24,171 nucleotides of DNA. It comes from JAAYCI01 sp964472465 (lineage in GTDB: Bacteria > Bacillota > Clostridia > Oscillospirales > Ruminococcaceae). The position numbers and the translations under genes were made by a program. This document shows positions 1 through 7,357 of the stretch, piece after piece; position 1 is the first letter of the stretch; each line of letters begins with the position of its first letter. The DNA lies in contig CAYYLW010000021.1 of assembly GCA_964472465.1 (NCBI GenBank), positions 1 to 24,171 on the forward strand. Direction: 5' to 3'. Below the pieces are notes generated by a model. It was not told where the DNA came from. It saw only the letters and a program-made list of their open reading frames with translations, and did not search any database.

Positions 1-55
1 AAATCGTGTAGGCCCCTTAAAGGTCTCGAGGGTTCGAATCCCTCCTTCTCCGCCA
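1..55 (+). tRNA. tRNA-Ser, 3' part only (5' end outside window)
   Basis: The first 55 bases hold the end of the anticodon arm, a long variable arm (GGCC pairing with GGTC around 11-24), a canonical T arm (GAGGGTTCGAATCCCTC, 28-44) and an acceptor strand CTTCTCC followed by discriminator G and an encoded CCA (53-55). The long variable arm marks a class II tRNA, and discriminator G fits Ser rather than Leu (A). The anticodon lies outside the window, so the codon family cannot be assigned. Confidence 0.9.
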
Positions 56-91
56 AGCCCAGCCAACACCGCCGTGTGTTGGTTTGGAACC

Positions 92-138
92 AAAAACATC
101 GCATCTTCTTTTCGGGGAAGATGCGATGTTTTTCTTTT
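92..138 (+). terminator. Intrinsic terminator of the tRNA transcript
   Basis: A perfect 17-bp stem (92-108 with 117-133) has an 8-base loop. The stem ends in a T-rich arm and is followed by CTTTTG. It sits 37 bases after the tRNA CCA end. The A/T-rich flanks would also let it work on the other strand. Confidence 0.9.
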
Positions 139-149
139 GCCAGAAAAAG

Positions 150-174
150 GCTGGAGGGGGTCATCCCCTCCAGC
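150..174 (-). terminator. Orphan hairpin, terminator-like on the minus strand
   Basis: A perfect 10-bp stem with a 5-base loop (GCTGGAGGGG / CCCCTCCAGC). On the plus strand no T run follows. On the minus strand it is followed by CTTTTTCTGG, the form of an intrinsic terminator. No minus-strand gene is visible just upstream of it (175-376), so what it terminates is unknown; it may be a relic. Confidence 0.4.
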
Positions 175-258
175 ACGGCTTCCATTAGGCCACCTTTAGG
201 CGAGTCGGGGTCATATTGTGTCAGTGTACTCATAATAACATGAAGGCCATGCCCTGCA

Positions 259-287
259 TTGACCACACCCTCTATTTGCGGTATTCT
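259..287 (+). promoter_or_regulatory. Probable sigma-A promoter of the flavodoxin-like gene
   Basis: -35 TTGACC (259-264), a 17-bp spacer and -10 TATTCT (282-287) give 5/6 and 4/6 matches to the vegetative consensus. A start near 294 would leave a leader of about 80 bases before the TTG start at 377. The rest of 175-376 shows nothing I can name. Confidence 0.6.
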
Positions 288-360
288 GTATGGGTATATT
301 TCCATTGTATCCCCCGGCCACAAAAAAACAGGCCACCCAGTGCGGCCAATTTTACTTATC

Positions 361-367
361 AAGGAGG
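361..367 (+). promoter_or_regulatory. Strong Shine-Dalgarno that decides a TTG start
   Basis: AAGGAGG lies 9 bases before TTG at 377. The in-frame ATG at 290 has no ribosome site, and the sequence between them does not match the protein family, so TTG 377 is the better start. Confidence 0.85.
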
Positions 368-376
368 CTCTTTACT

Positions 377-964
377 TTGAAAAATCTACTGTTTTTGAAT
401 GCCTGCATCCGCCCCCAAGAGCTGTCCCGGACCGAGGCGCTGTGCCGCAGCTTTCTGGACGCGTTGCCCGCAGGGCAATATGCCGTCACCGAGAAAAAGC
501 TGGAAAGCATTCCTCTGGACGCCTTCGATGCCGCTGCCCTTGCCCAGCGGGATGCCCTGTGCAAGCAGGGCCAGTTCAGCCACCCCAGCTTTGCCTTGGC
601 CCATGAGTTTGCGGCGGCGGACGCCTTGCTGGTGGGCGCCCCCTTTTGGGACCTCTCCTTTCCTGCCAAACTGAAGATTTACCTGGAGCATGTCTGCGTG
701 GCGGGCATCACCTTCCAGTATTGCGAAACTGGCTTCGATAGCCTGTGCCATGCAAAAAAGCTACTGTACATCACCACCGCAGGCGGCGCTTTGGGCGAAG
801 ACAACCTTGGCTACACGTATGTGCAGCGCCTGTGTACCAGGGCTTTTGGCGTGCCTGAAGCCGCTTGCCTGGCCGCCGAGAATTTGGATGACGATCAGTT
901 CCAGCCGGCGGCTATCATGGAAGAGGCCCACCAGAAAGCCCGGGCGTTGGCTGCCGTCTGGTAG
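377..964 (+). CDS. Flavodoxin-like NAD(P)H:acceptor oxidoreductase (AzoR/NQO type)
   Basis: The 195-residue product belongs to the Flavodoxin_2 fold (FMN-dependent NADH:quinone oxidoreductases and azoreductases). The N-terminus KNLLFLNACIRP forms the first strand and the flavin-phosphate loop. APFWDLSFPAKLKIYLEHV (about 88-106) and AGITFQY (109-115) match the AzoR pattern in which FMN is held and the dimer forms. AAGGAL near 135 corresponds to the second flavin loop. Length is normal for AzoR (about 200). Family members move two electrons from NAD(P)H to quinones, azo dyes or other acceptors in the cytosol; the true substrate here is unknown. The gene is monocistronic, with its own promoter and a strong terminator. 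The TTG start is chosen from the AAGGAGG site at 361-367. Confidence 0.85.
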   Translation: MKNLLFLNACIRPQELSRTEALCRSFLDALPAGQYAVTEKKLESIPLDAFDAAALAQRDALCKQGQFSHPSFALAHEFAAADALLVGAPFWDLSFPAKLKIYLEHVCVAGITFQYCETGFDSLCHAKKLLYITTAGGALGEDNLGYTYVQRLCTRAFGVPEAACLAAENLDDDQFQPAAIMEEAHQKARALAAVW

Positions 965-1028
965 CCCACATTCGGCGCCTATCCACAGCACATGAGCGAA
1001 GCTGCTTATGAGTGAATCAGAGCCAAAA

Positions 1029-1070
1029 AACCACCGGCACCTCTCTGAAAAAGAGGTGCCGGTGGCTTTT
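1029..1070. terminator. Bidirectional terminator between convergent genes
   Basis: A long GC-rich stem (CCACCGGCACCTCT at 1031-1044 with its complement at 1052-1065) is flanked by AAAAAA on the left and CTTTT on the right. It can therefore stop the plus gene ending at 964 and the minus gene ending at 1084. Confidence 0.9.
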
Positions 1071-1083
1071 ATACACAGTGGCA

Positions 1084-3210
1084 TCAGGCTTGCTCTTCCA
1101 GCTCATTGTACCATTTCACGGCTTTTAGGTAACTGTCACTAATCAGGCTATCGGGCAGATTGTGCAGGTTAGCAAATTCACTGATGGCATCCCAGTTTGA
1201 GTACTCATAGTCACTATAAAACTGCACGATATCGGAATGGGGGCCGGTTTTGGTAAGCAAAGATAGGCGGATATCGTCGGCCACCGGCAGTTCTTCCATC
1301 AGCTCTTCCTTGCTTTTTTCTAGTGCGATGTGCAAAAGCGACAGCAGACCCACCAAAAATACATGGCGTACATCCCGCCGCGGCATAAAGCTGGGGGCCA
1401 GCAATTCGCCAAACTGGGCGCGAATCAACGAAATGCGCACCAGTTCCAGCGGTTTATCTGCAGTAATTCCACGCAAAGCCAGCATGGCAATCCATTTTTT
1501 CAGGCTCTCCTCCCCTATGTACGTTACCGCCATATCAATGGAAGAAACCTGGTTACGCAGGCCCAGCGCCGCCGAGTTGAGCAGGCGCAACAATTTATAA
1601 GAAAGCGCCACATCGGCGGAAATCACCGCGCTAATCTCTTTAAAATCCACATATTCATCGGTGCTGGTCAGTTTTAAAAGGCGGAAATAGTTCACCTTCA
1701 TGGGGTCGATATCTTTGGTTTTTTTGGTTACCACCGGGGGCTGCTCAAAATAAAAGCCCTGGAATAGCATGTAGCCGCTCTCGCGGGCCGCCTCATACTC
1801 TGCGCCAGAATCCACATGAATGGCAATAAATTTTTTGGTGTTGTATTTTTTTAGGAACAGCCGCTGGGTGTCCCAGCTCATCCGCTTGGCATCCAATTTT
1901 ACGAAACGTGCCAGATCCATCAAGTCTTGGGTGATATTATCCTCCCGCACCCCGGCCAAACAAAGCTGGTACCCCGCGCTAAACAGTTCTTGATACCGCT
2001 GCATCTCATCGCTGGTGGGGGCTTTATCCAGCATAATTTGCACCACAAACTTATCTTTGGGTAGGTTGTTTTGCACCGTTTTGTTGGTTAGCTGATAGGT
2101 GTAACTGATGAAATACTTGGCGTTATTTTGCATATCCCCCAGGCCCAGGGCATCCAGGCTTCGGTCAAAACTGGAAAGGGAGACAGAATCCCCCTTTTTT
2201 GCATCCGTTTCATTCCCACGGTCTATCATCTCATACCCATAGGTGCTGCCCGCAGAGGTGAGGATGGGCTGGATATTGATATACAGGTCTTTGAAGGTTT
2301 TGGCGTTGTCGTATTGATCCTCAAAGAAAATAAGACGATTGCGGCCGGCCTCTTTGGCTTTATACAGCGCGATATCTGCCTTGCGCAGTAGCTCTGAGTA
2401 CGATTCTCCATGTTTTGGGAAAATGGCCACACCCATGCTCAAGGTGCAGGCCAGTTCTATATTGGGCATGGTGTAGGAAAGAAAAGCCGCCGAAAGCAGT
2501 TTTCGAAAGTGCTCTATCAAGGCCTCTTCCCCCAGGAAACGCCCGGCATCCTCAGAAAACAACAACACAAACTCATCCCCACCAAGGCGGTAAAGGTGGC
2601 CCTTGAACACACTTTCACTTTCCAAATGTTCGGTTAAGCGGCGCAGCATCACATCCCCGGTGTTGTGGCCGTAGGTATCGTTGATGCTTTTGAAATTGTC
2701 TAGGTCAAATATCGCCACAACCCCACAACAAAGGTCCTGGCGTATTTTCTCATGCAGCGTTTCAAAGTCATCCTTTAGTTTTTGGCGGTTGGGCACCTGG
2801 GTAAGGTGGTCTACATAGGCCAGGTTGTAAAGCTTGCGGTTGATGTCCCGTTCGTCTTCCACATCCCGCAGGGTCACCATCAGCCCGGGTATATCGTCCA
2901 GCCAATCCACCTTATTCGCAAACACGGAAAAAAGGCGTCCCTCGTAGTTATGAATATCATATTTAACAGGATATTCTTCCTCTTTTGCGCCTTTATTGGG
3001 GCATTTCCCCAATAAATCCGGGAAAAGGGTACCATAATCTTCATCGGCCAGCCCGTCATCCTGCCGAAGGGCTATGCGCGCTTTTGCAGCCTTGTTGAGA
3101 AACAGCACTTTTCCATCTTTTTCGCGCAAAACAACCACATCGGCGTCCTGTGCGTCCAAGGCGCTTTTCAGTACGGAATCCAGTGCTTTCCCTTTGCCAA
3201 ATAATGCCAT
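1084..3210 (-). CDS. PAS-GGDEF-degenerate EAL-HDOD signalling protein
   Basis: The product has 708 residues, no membrane segment, and four modules. Residues 20-118 are PAS-like. Residues 120-297 are a GGDEF domain with an intact GGDEF motif (210-214) and the usual DLDNFKSINDTYGH segment, so diguanylate cyclase activity is likely. The RxxD inhibitory site is missing: VFKG occupies its place (201-204). Residues 308-490 are a degenerate EAL domain (GYEMID where E-A/L-L is expected, no DDFG), so phosphodiesterase activity is unlikely. Residues 505-690 are an HDOD domain (ADVALSYKLLRLLNSA, VSSIDMAVTYIGEESLKKW). The second half matches the COG3434/YuxH type, usually a stand-alone protein of about 400 residues; here it is fused to a PAS-GGDEF front. 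The ATG follows a modest AGGGG ribosome site. The gene is divergent from the membrane GGDEF gene. Confidence 0.9.
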   Translation of the reverse strand: MALFGKGKALDSVLKSALDAQDADVVVLREKDGKVLFLNKAAKARIALRQDDGLADEDYGTLFPDLLGKCPNKGAKEEEYPVKYDIHNYEGRLFSVFANKVDWLDDIPGLMVTLRDVEDERDINRKLYNLAYVDHLTQVPNRQKLKDDFETLHEKIRQDLCCGVVAIFDLDNFKSINDTYGHNTGDVMLRRLTEHLESESVFKGHLYRLGGDEFVLLFSEDAGRFLGEEALIEHFRKLLSAAFLSYTMPNIELACTLSMGVAIFPKHGESYSELLRKADIALYKAKEAGRNRLIFFEDQYDNAKTFKDLYINIQPILTSAGSTYGYEMIDRGNETDAKKGDSVSLSSFDRSLDALGLGDMQNNAKYFISYTYQLTNKTVQNNLPKDKFVVQIMLDKAPTSDEMQRYQELFSAGYQLCLAGVREDNITQDLMDLARFVKLDAKRMSWDTQRLFLKKYNTKKFIAIHVDSGAEYEAARESGYMLFQGFYFEQPPVVTKKTKDIDPMKVNYFRLLKLTSTDEYVDFKEISAVISADVALSYKLLRLLNSAALGLRNQVSSIDMAVTYIGEESLKKWIAMLALRGITADKPLELVRISLIRAQFGELLAPSFMPRRDVRHVFLVGLLSLLHIALEKSKEELMEELPVADDIRLSLLTKTGPHSDIVQFYSDYEYSNWDAISEFANLHNLPDSLISDSYLKAVKWYNELEEQA

Positions 3211-3268
3211 ATATACCCCTGAGGTTTCGGAGTCTCCCGTTTCAGACTGCCAAAAATAATTTATTTAT

Positions 3269-3297
3269 ATTATATACGATTTAAGTGGTTTTGGGAA
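3269..3297 (-). promoter_or_regulatory. Probable promoter of the PAS-GGDEF-EAL-HDOD gene
   Basis: On the minus strand TTCCCA (3297-3292), a 17-bp spacer and a perfect TATAAT (3274-3269) stand about 60 bases before the ATG. The surroundings are markedly A/T-rich. Confidence 0.6.
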
Positions 3298-3414
3298 TAG
3301 GATAATGCTTGCAAAATATGCCCAAAACCCTGCTACACAGGCTACCCACGCGCCAAGTATTCCAGGGGAAAGTAAAATTTTGTCACCACCCTATCTTTTA
3401 TCTTAGAAATACTG

Positions 3415-3420
3415 TATAAT
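3415..3420 (+). promoter_or_regulatory. Candidate -10 element of the membrane GGDEF gene
   Basis: A perfect TATAAT preceded by CTG lies about 100 bases before the start codon. No convincing -35 is found at the right distance, so it may need an activator. The downstream leader (3421-3510) is GC-rich; I could not recognise a riboswitch fold in it. Confidence 0.4.
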
Positions 3421-3518
3421 ATTTTGCGGTAAATCAAGATATCAGAATACAACAAGGCAGAACGCGCGGCGCTGACCAAGCTCACGAAGCCCAGCACGCC
3501 AGAAAGGAAACCGTGTCC

Positions 3519-4616
3519 ATGCTGAAATGGGTGGAAGCCAAGCTGTACCCCAAACTGGAAAGCCACGAATTTTCCAGCAACGACGAAATGTATCTTTTCT
3601 TGTTACTACAGGCTGCCAGTGCTTTTGCCCTGCTGATGCATGTGTATTTGATGGTTCTTTTTCTGTTTAGCCAGGTGACCGTCATGGCCTTGGTCAGTTT
3701 TGCCAGTGTGGTGATGGATGCCATCATTTACCAGGTTTTGGTAAAGCACAGGGCCTACCGGGCTTCCCAGGTTTTGCTGGCTACCGAAGTTATTCTATAT
3801 ACCTTCCTCTTGGTATTGTGCGTGGGCAAAGGCAGCTACAGCATCATGTATCTGGTGCTGTTGCTCATCATACAACTGGTGTTGCCCGCCTTCCCTTTCG
3901 GCACCTTCGGGCACCGTATGATGTTGCTGCTGCTGATTTTGGCCGGAATGGTGGGTCTCTATTTTGCAGAGCAAAACCTCCTGCCCCGTTACATCATCAG
4001 CGAAACCACGCTAACGGTGCTGGCTGTTTCCAACTTAACCATGGGCTTTATTGGCACGGTGATAGAACTGACCATAGGCAATATCTTGAAACGGATGATT
4101 AGCGATTACAACGCCATGCAAATGCTGGCGCTGGAAAGCGAGGCCAATACCGACCCTTTGACAGGGCTATACAACCGCCGCTATGCGGAGGAGGTATTTG
4201 CCGGTTATGCCGAAAGCGAGGACGAACTCCCCTGCTGCCTTGCCATGATGGACATAGACGATTTTAAAAGTGTGAATGACCAGTTTGGGCATTCCTCGGG
4301 GGATATGGTGCTACGGGAAGTGGCCAATGTATTGCAGTTGCAACTGCGCAAAACCGACTATTTGTTCCGCTGGGGTGGCGAGGAATTTTTGCTGTTGCTG
4401 CACAATGTAAATCTACCCACCGCCTTTTTGATTATGGAAAAACTGCGGCTGGCTTTATCGTCTAAAACGGTATATGTAGACCCCAACATCATCCACTTCA
4501 CTGTCACCATTGGCCTGGCCAAAATGAACCGAAAAAACATACAAGGCAGCATAGAAAAAAGTGACGAATGCCTTTACCTTGGCAAACGCAGCGGTAAAAA
4601 CCGGGTGATATCTTAA
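3519..4616 (+). CDS. Membrane-bound GGDEF diguanylate cyclase
   Basis: The 365-residue product starts with about six hydrophobic segments between residues 24 and 192 (an uncharacterised sensor region), then a short linker and a C-terminal GGDEF domain (about 205-365). The active motif is GGEEF (286-290), a functional variant. The allosteric RxxD site is intact: RKTD (277-280) exactly five residues before it. Dimerising family members make c-di-GMP from two GTP, with product feedback at RxxD. NTDPLTGLYNRRY marks the domain entry. The AAGGA site (3504-3508) is 10 bases from ATG 3519 and only 4 from GTG 3513, two codons upstream in frame, so ATG is preferred. The gene is monocistronic and ends at a strong terminator. 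The ligand sensed by the membrane part is unknown. Confidence 0.9.
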   Translation: MLKWVEAKLYPKLESHEFSSNDEMYLFLLLQAASAFALLMHVYLMVLFLFSQVTVMALVSFASVVMDAIIYQVLVKHRAYRASQVLLATEVILYTFLLVLCVGKGSYSIMYLVLLLIIQLVLPAFPFGTFGHRMMLLLLILAGMVGLYFAEQNLLPRYIISETTLTVLAVSNLTMGFIGTVIELTIGNILKRMISDYNAMQMLALESEANTDPLTGLYNRRYAEEVFAGYAESEDELPCCLAMMDIDDFKSVNDQFGHSSGDMVLREVANVLQLQLRKTDYLFRWGGEEFLLLLHNVNLPTAFLIMEKLRLALSSKTVYVDPNIIHFTVTIGLAKMNRKNIQGSIEKSDECLYLGKRSGKNRVIS

Positions 4617-4655
4617 ACCGGTAGCCTTAGCTGTTTCAGCCATATAAACAAAACG

Positions 4656-4690
4656 TGGCCCCACCGCAAATGCGGCAGGGCCATTTTTTT
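4656..4690 (+). terminator. Intrinsic terminator after the membrane GGDEF gene
   Basis: TGGCCC and CCGC pair with GCGG and GGGCCA around an AAAT loop, with a small CA/CA internal bulge, followed by seven T. It also lies at the 3' side of the convergent DHH gene, but the minus-strand T run there is short. Confidence 0.9.
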
Positions 4691-4722
4691 ACTGTTTGTG
4701 TCTCCATGGGGCAAAGGGATAA

Positions 4723-5643
4723 TTAACCGTCCTGGTTGATTTTTTCCACCAGTTCTTCCAGCACCATATCAGCGGCTTCATAGGGAACCTGGCAGGTACC
4801 CACCTGATGATGCCCCCCGCCACCATATTCCAGCATCAGGCTACCTACATCAGTTTTGGAGGTGCGGTTCAGCACACTGTGGCCCACGGCTATCGGGCAG
4901 TTCAGTTGCTGGCGCCCATCCACCACCCACAGGGAGATGTTTTGCTCTGGGTAAAGGCTGTAGATAAGGAAACGGTTACCGGTGTAAATGGTATCTACCC
5001 CACGCAGGTCTGTGATGATGGCATTGCCTTTTACAGTGGTGTGTTTTTCCACCATCTCACGGAACAGCTTATCCTGCTCAAAATACAAGTTTATGCGCTC
5101 TTGCACGTCTTCATCCAGCAAAATCTCTTCAATATCTTGGGTACGGCAAGCATCAATCAACTTTTCCATAAGCTGATAATTGCTGATACGGAAATCGCGG
5201 AAGCGGCCCAGGCCGGTGCGCGGGTCCATCAGGAAGCCCAGCAAAACCCAGCCGGTAGGGTTCAAAATCTCATCCGCCGTCAGCTTTGCGGCGTCCACCC
5301 TGTCCACATACTTAATCATCTCTTTAAAGTGCGGTAGGGTGCGGTTGCCATCATAATAATCATAGATGACGCGGGCGGCACTGTCTTTCAGTTCGCTCTT
5401 GCCCTCAAAGGCCACACCGCTGCTTAGGCGGTTACCCTCGCTGGAGTGGTGGTCAAACCACAGCGCACAGCCGGGAGAAAACGGCACATTCGCCAGCACA
5501 TCATTATCATCCACCTCAATCAGGCCATCTTGCAAATCCTTGGGGTGAATGAACTTCCAGTGGTCAATAATTCCCAGTTCCTTCAGTTCTGCCCCGCAAG
5601 CCAAGCCATCGAAATCGGAACGGGTTAGCAAGCGCATTGCCAT
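4723..5643 (-). CDS. DHH/DHHA1-family phosphoesterase
   Basis: The 306-residue product carries the DHH motifs: SDFDG (9-13) supplies the first metal-binding Asp pair, WFDHHSS (62-68) is the name-giving DHH motif, and YVDRVDAA (112-119) resembles the next Asp site. The C-terminal DHHA1 substrate domain ends in GGGGHHQVGTC (274-284). This arrangement is that of small cytosolic exopolyphosphatase-related/NrnA-like enzymes that hydrolyse phosphoester or phosphoanhydride bonds with Mn2+. The natural substrate (pApA, pAp, nanoRNA or polyphosphate) cannot be told from sequence. Because c-di-GMP and c-di-AMP breakdown yields dinucleotides, the nearby GGDEF/EAL genes make a nucleotide substrate attractive, but that is inference. 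The start at 5643 is set by GGAGG seven bases upstream; an in-frame ATG at 5685 has no ribosome site. Confidence 0.85.
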   Translation of the reverse strand: MAMRLLTRSDFDGLACGAELKELGIIDHWKFIHPKDLQDGLIEVDDNDVLANVPFSPGCALWFDHHSSEGNRLSSGVAFEGKSELKDSAARVIYDYYDGNRTLPHFKEMIKYVDRVDAAKLTADEILNPTGWVLLGFLMDPRTGLGRFRDFRISNYQLMEKLIDACRTQDIEEILLDEDVQERINLYFEQDKLFREMVEKHTTVKGNAIITDLRGVDTIYTGNRFLIYSLYPEQNISLWVVDGRQQLNCPIAVGHSVLNRTSKTDVGSLMLEYGGGGHHQVGTCQVPYEAADMVLEELVEKINQDG

Positions 5644-5685
5644 AGTACTTCCTCCCATAATTACGTCTAATTGTAGCCCCAACAT

Positions 5686-5714
5686 AGTATATCATATGTG
5701 GTTTCATTTTGCCA
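5686..5714 (-). promoter_or_regulatory. Possible promoter of the DHH gene
   Basis: On the minus strand TGGCAA (5714-5709), 17 bp and TATACT (5691-5686). The -10 is good (5/6), the -35 weak (3/6). It overlaps one of two TTTTGCCAC repeats in this intergenic region. Confidence 0.35.
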
Positions 5715-5761
5715 CTGGCTACACGGAAAAATATTCTATCGGCACCTCCTATTTTTGCCAC
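5707..5761 (+). repeat. Pair of direct repeats TTTTGCCAC between divergent operons
   Basis: TTTTGCCAC occurs at 5707-5715 and 5753-5761, start to start 46 bp. The wider copies agree at 12 of 13 positions. A related inverted GGCAAAG follows at 5807-5813, between the -10 and the fetA start. The layout would suit a regulator acting on the divergent DHH and fetAB promoters. Confidence 0.4.
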
Positions 5762-5772
5762 AGGTAAGCCGC

Positions 5773-5801
5773 TTGCGGCGGCAGGGCCGCTGGTGTATAA
5801 T
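5773..5801 (+). promoter_or_regulatory. Promoter of the fetAB-AKR operon
   Basis: TTGCGG (5773-5778), a 17-bp spacer and a perfect TATAAT (5796-5801). The -35 lies in a small perfect hairpin (GCCGC TT GCGGC, 5768-5779). The predicted start is near 5808, about 50 bases before the ATG. Confidence 0.65.
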
Positions 5802-5857
5802 AAATAGGCAAAGTGCACCCCATTTTATTCGATATTTCGAAGTATAACGAGGAATTT

Positions 5858-6508
5858 ATGGAAGCCTTATTCACCTTTGAACAACTGCGCTACAAGCATG
5901 TGCTTCATATTCCCAGCCTGGTTTTGCCACGGGGGGGCGTTACCACTTTGTTTGGGCCCAGCGGCAGCGGCAAAACCAGCCTGCTACGCCTGCTGAACAA
6001 GATGGCCTCCCCCACAGAGGGGCGATTGCTGTATAAGGGTCTGCCTGCCGATACGCTGGACAGTGTGGCCCTGCGCCGGGAGGTAAGCCTGCTTAGCCAA
6101 ACCCCTGTATTGTTTGAAGGGAGCGTGCGGGACAACCTACTGGCCGGGCTGCGCTATCAGGGGCGGGCGGTGCCCGGCGAAGAAATTTTGGCGGAAACCC
6201 TGCGGCGCGTTCGGCTGCCTGTCGCCCTGGACGCTTCCGTGGCCAACATTTCCGGCGGGGAAAAGCAGCGGCTGGCCCTGGGGCGGGTGCTGCTGTTAAA
6301 CGCCCCCGTATACCTGCTGGACGAACCCTCGGCCGCGCTGGACAGTGAAACCGCGGGGGCCATTGTGGCCATGATGGCAAGCCTTGTGCAGAAAGAGGGC
6401 GCAACCCTCATTATGGTCACCCATTCGCAAAATCTGGCCGAAACGCATTCCAGCCGCATTGTCCACCTGCGGGCAGGGCGGGTGGAAAAGCAGGAGGCGC
6501 TGGCATGA
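5858..6508 (+). CDS. fetA: ABC transporter ATPase, FetA (YbbL) type iron exporter
   Basis: The 216-residue product is a complete short ABC ATPase: Walker A GPSGSGKT (33-40), Q-loop Gln81, signature ISGGEKQ (131-137), Walker B VYLLDEPSA (151-159) and H-loop His189. The small size and the UPF0014-type permease that overlaps it by four bases (ATGA) identify the FetA/FetB pair, which in E. coli lowers cytosolic iron under oxidative stress. The ATPase would power the permease at the inner face of the membrane. ATG 5858 is preferred over GTG 5813 because GAGGA (5849-5853) lies just before it and family homology begins there. The iron role rests on homology; nothing in this window tests it. Confidence 0.85.
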   Translation: MEALFTFEQLRYKHVLHIPSLVLPRGGVTTLFGPSGSGKTSLLRLLNKMASPTEGRLLYKGLPADTLDSVALRREVSLLSQTPVLFEGSVRDNLLAGLRYQGRAVPGEEILAETLRRVRLPVALDASVANISGGEKQRLALGRVLLLNAPVYLLDEPSAALDSETAGAIVAMMASLVQKEGATLIMVTHSQNLAETHSSRIVHLRAGRVEKQEALA

Positions 6509-7323
6509 GCGGCGTAAAAAACTTGGCCTTTTGGCAGGTGGGGCTGGCTTTTTTGTTCGTCTGCCTGGTGATTTTGCTGGCGCGCTGGCGGGGGCTACGC
6601 CGCGAGTGGCAAATTGCTTTAGCCTCTGTGCGCATGACCCTACAACTGGTGGCGGCGGGCTATATCCTCACCTGGATGTTCCAGTACCCCAGCCCCTGGC
6701 TCACCCTGCTGGCCGTGCTGCTGATGGAAAGCTTTGCCGTGTTTACCGCCTTTCGCAAGTTCAAGGGGCGGCTCAGCCGGGCGCTCAAACGGGCCATCGC
6801 ACTCTCGCTGTCCAGCGGTACCCTGCTGTGTTTGTTCTATTTCCTGTTTGCCGTGGTGGGGGTGGCCCCTTGGTATGACCCACAATATTTCATTCCCTTG
6901 GCCGGGATGCTGATTGGCAACTCGATGACCGGGGTGAGCCTGGGGGTGAATGCCCTGCTGGAGGGGATGACCACCCGGCGTGCCTTGGTGGAAGAGGCCC
7001 TGATTCTGGGCGCCAGCCCCAAAAAAGCCGCCGCCGGGGTGGTGAATTTCGCTTTTGATTCCGCCATTCTGCCCTCCATCAACTCCATGGTGGGCATGGG
7101 CATTGTGTTCCTGCCGGGCATGATGACCGGGCAAATCTTATCTGGCACACCCCCGCTCACCGCTATTTCCTATCAAATTTGCATCATGCTGGGCATTTTC
7201 GGCTCGGTGGGGCTCAGCGTCATCCTCTGCTTGCAGCTTGGCTACCGCAGCTTTTTTACCCCGCAGGCCCAGCTACGGGAAACCAGCCTGGACGAAACAG
7301 CCGAAACAAGCGCCAGCGCCTAA
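6505..7323 (+). CDS. fetB: UPF0014-family permease, FetB (YbbM) type
   Basis: The 272-residue membrane protein has about seven hydrophobic segments and the family's conserved blocks: RMTLQLVAAG (43-52), GNSMTGVSL (138-146), EALILGASPKKA (164-175) and PSINSMVGMGIVFLP with GMMTGQIL (190-212). The length is usual for FetB (about 260). Known FetAB couples ATP hydrolysis to export of iron, possibly other metals. Its ATG overlaps the fetA stop in ATGA, so translation is probably coupled. The tail after 250 is polar and rich in Glu, Thr and Ala. The next gene follows after 34 bases without a terminator. Confidence 0.9.
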   Translation: MSGVKNLAFWQVGLAFLFVCLVILLARWRGLRREWQIALASVRMTLQLVAAGYILTWMFQYPSPWLTLLAVLLMESFAVFTAFRKFKGRLSRALKRAIALSLSSGTLLCLFYFLFAVVGVAPWYDPQYFIPLAGMLIGNSMTGVSLGVNALLEGMTTRRALVEEALILGASPKKAAAGVVNFAFDSAILPSINSMVGMGIVFLPGMMTGQILSGTPPLTAISYQICIMLGIFGSVGLSVILCLQLGYRSFFTPQAQLRETSLDETAETSASA

Positions 7324-7357
7324 AAATACACAATAACAAAACAGCAGGAGGTTTACA

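Noticed and set aside
1..55. tRNA-Ser 3' end as an attachment site of a mobile element
   Set aside because: No integrase gene and no second copy of the tRNA 3' end is seen in the window.
1..290. Open minus-strand frame running through the terminator and the tRNA end
   Set aside because: It reads through the tRNA gene, giving the well-known spurious GFEPS-type peptide, and has no ribosome site or recognisable domain. Kept only as a low-interest note.
3300..3512. c-di-GMP (GEMM) riboswitch upstream of the membrane GGDEF gene
   Set aside because: I looked for the GEMM conserved blocks on both strands. Only isolated fragments (GGGTAGC-like) occur and they do not form the paired architecture.
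3420..3512. In-frame coding extension upstream of the membrane GGDEF start
   Set aside because: The frame is open back to 3420 but has no start codon with a ribosome site, and the translated stretch is not membrane-like or family-like.
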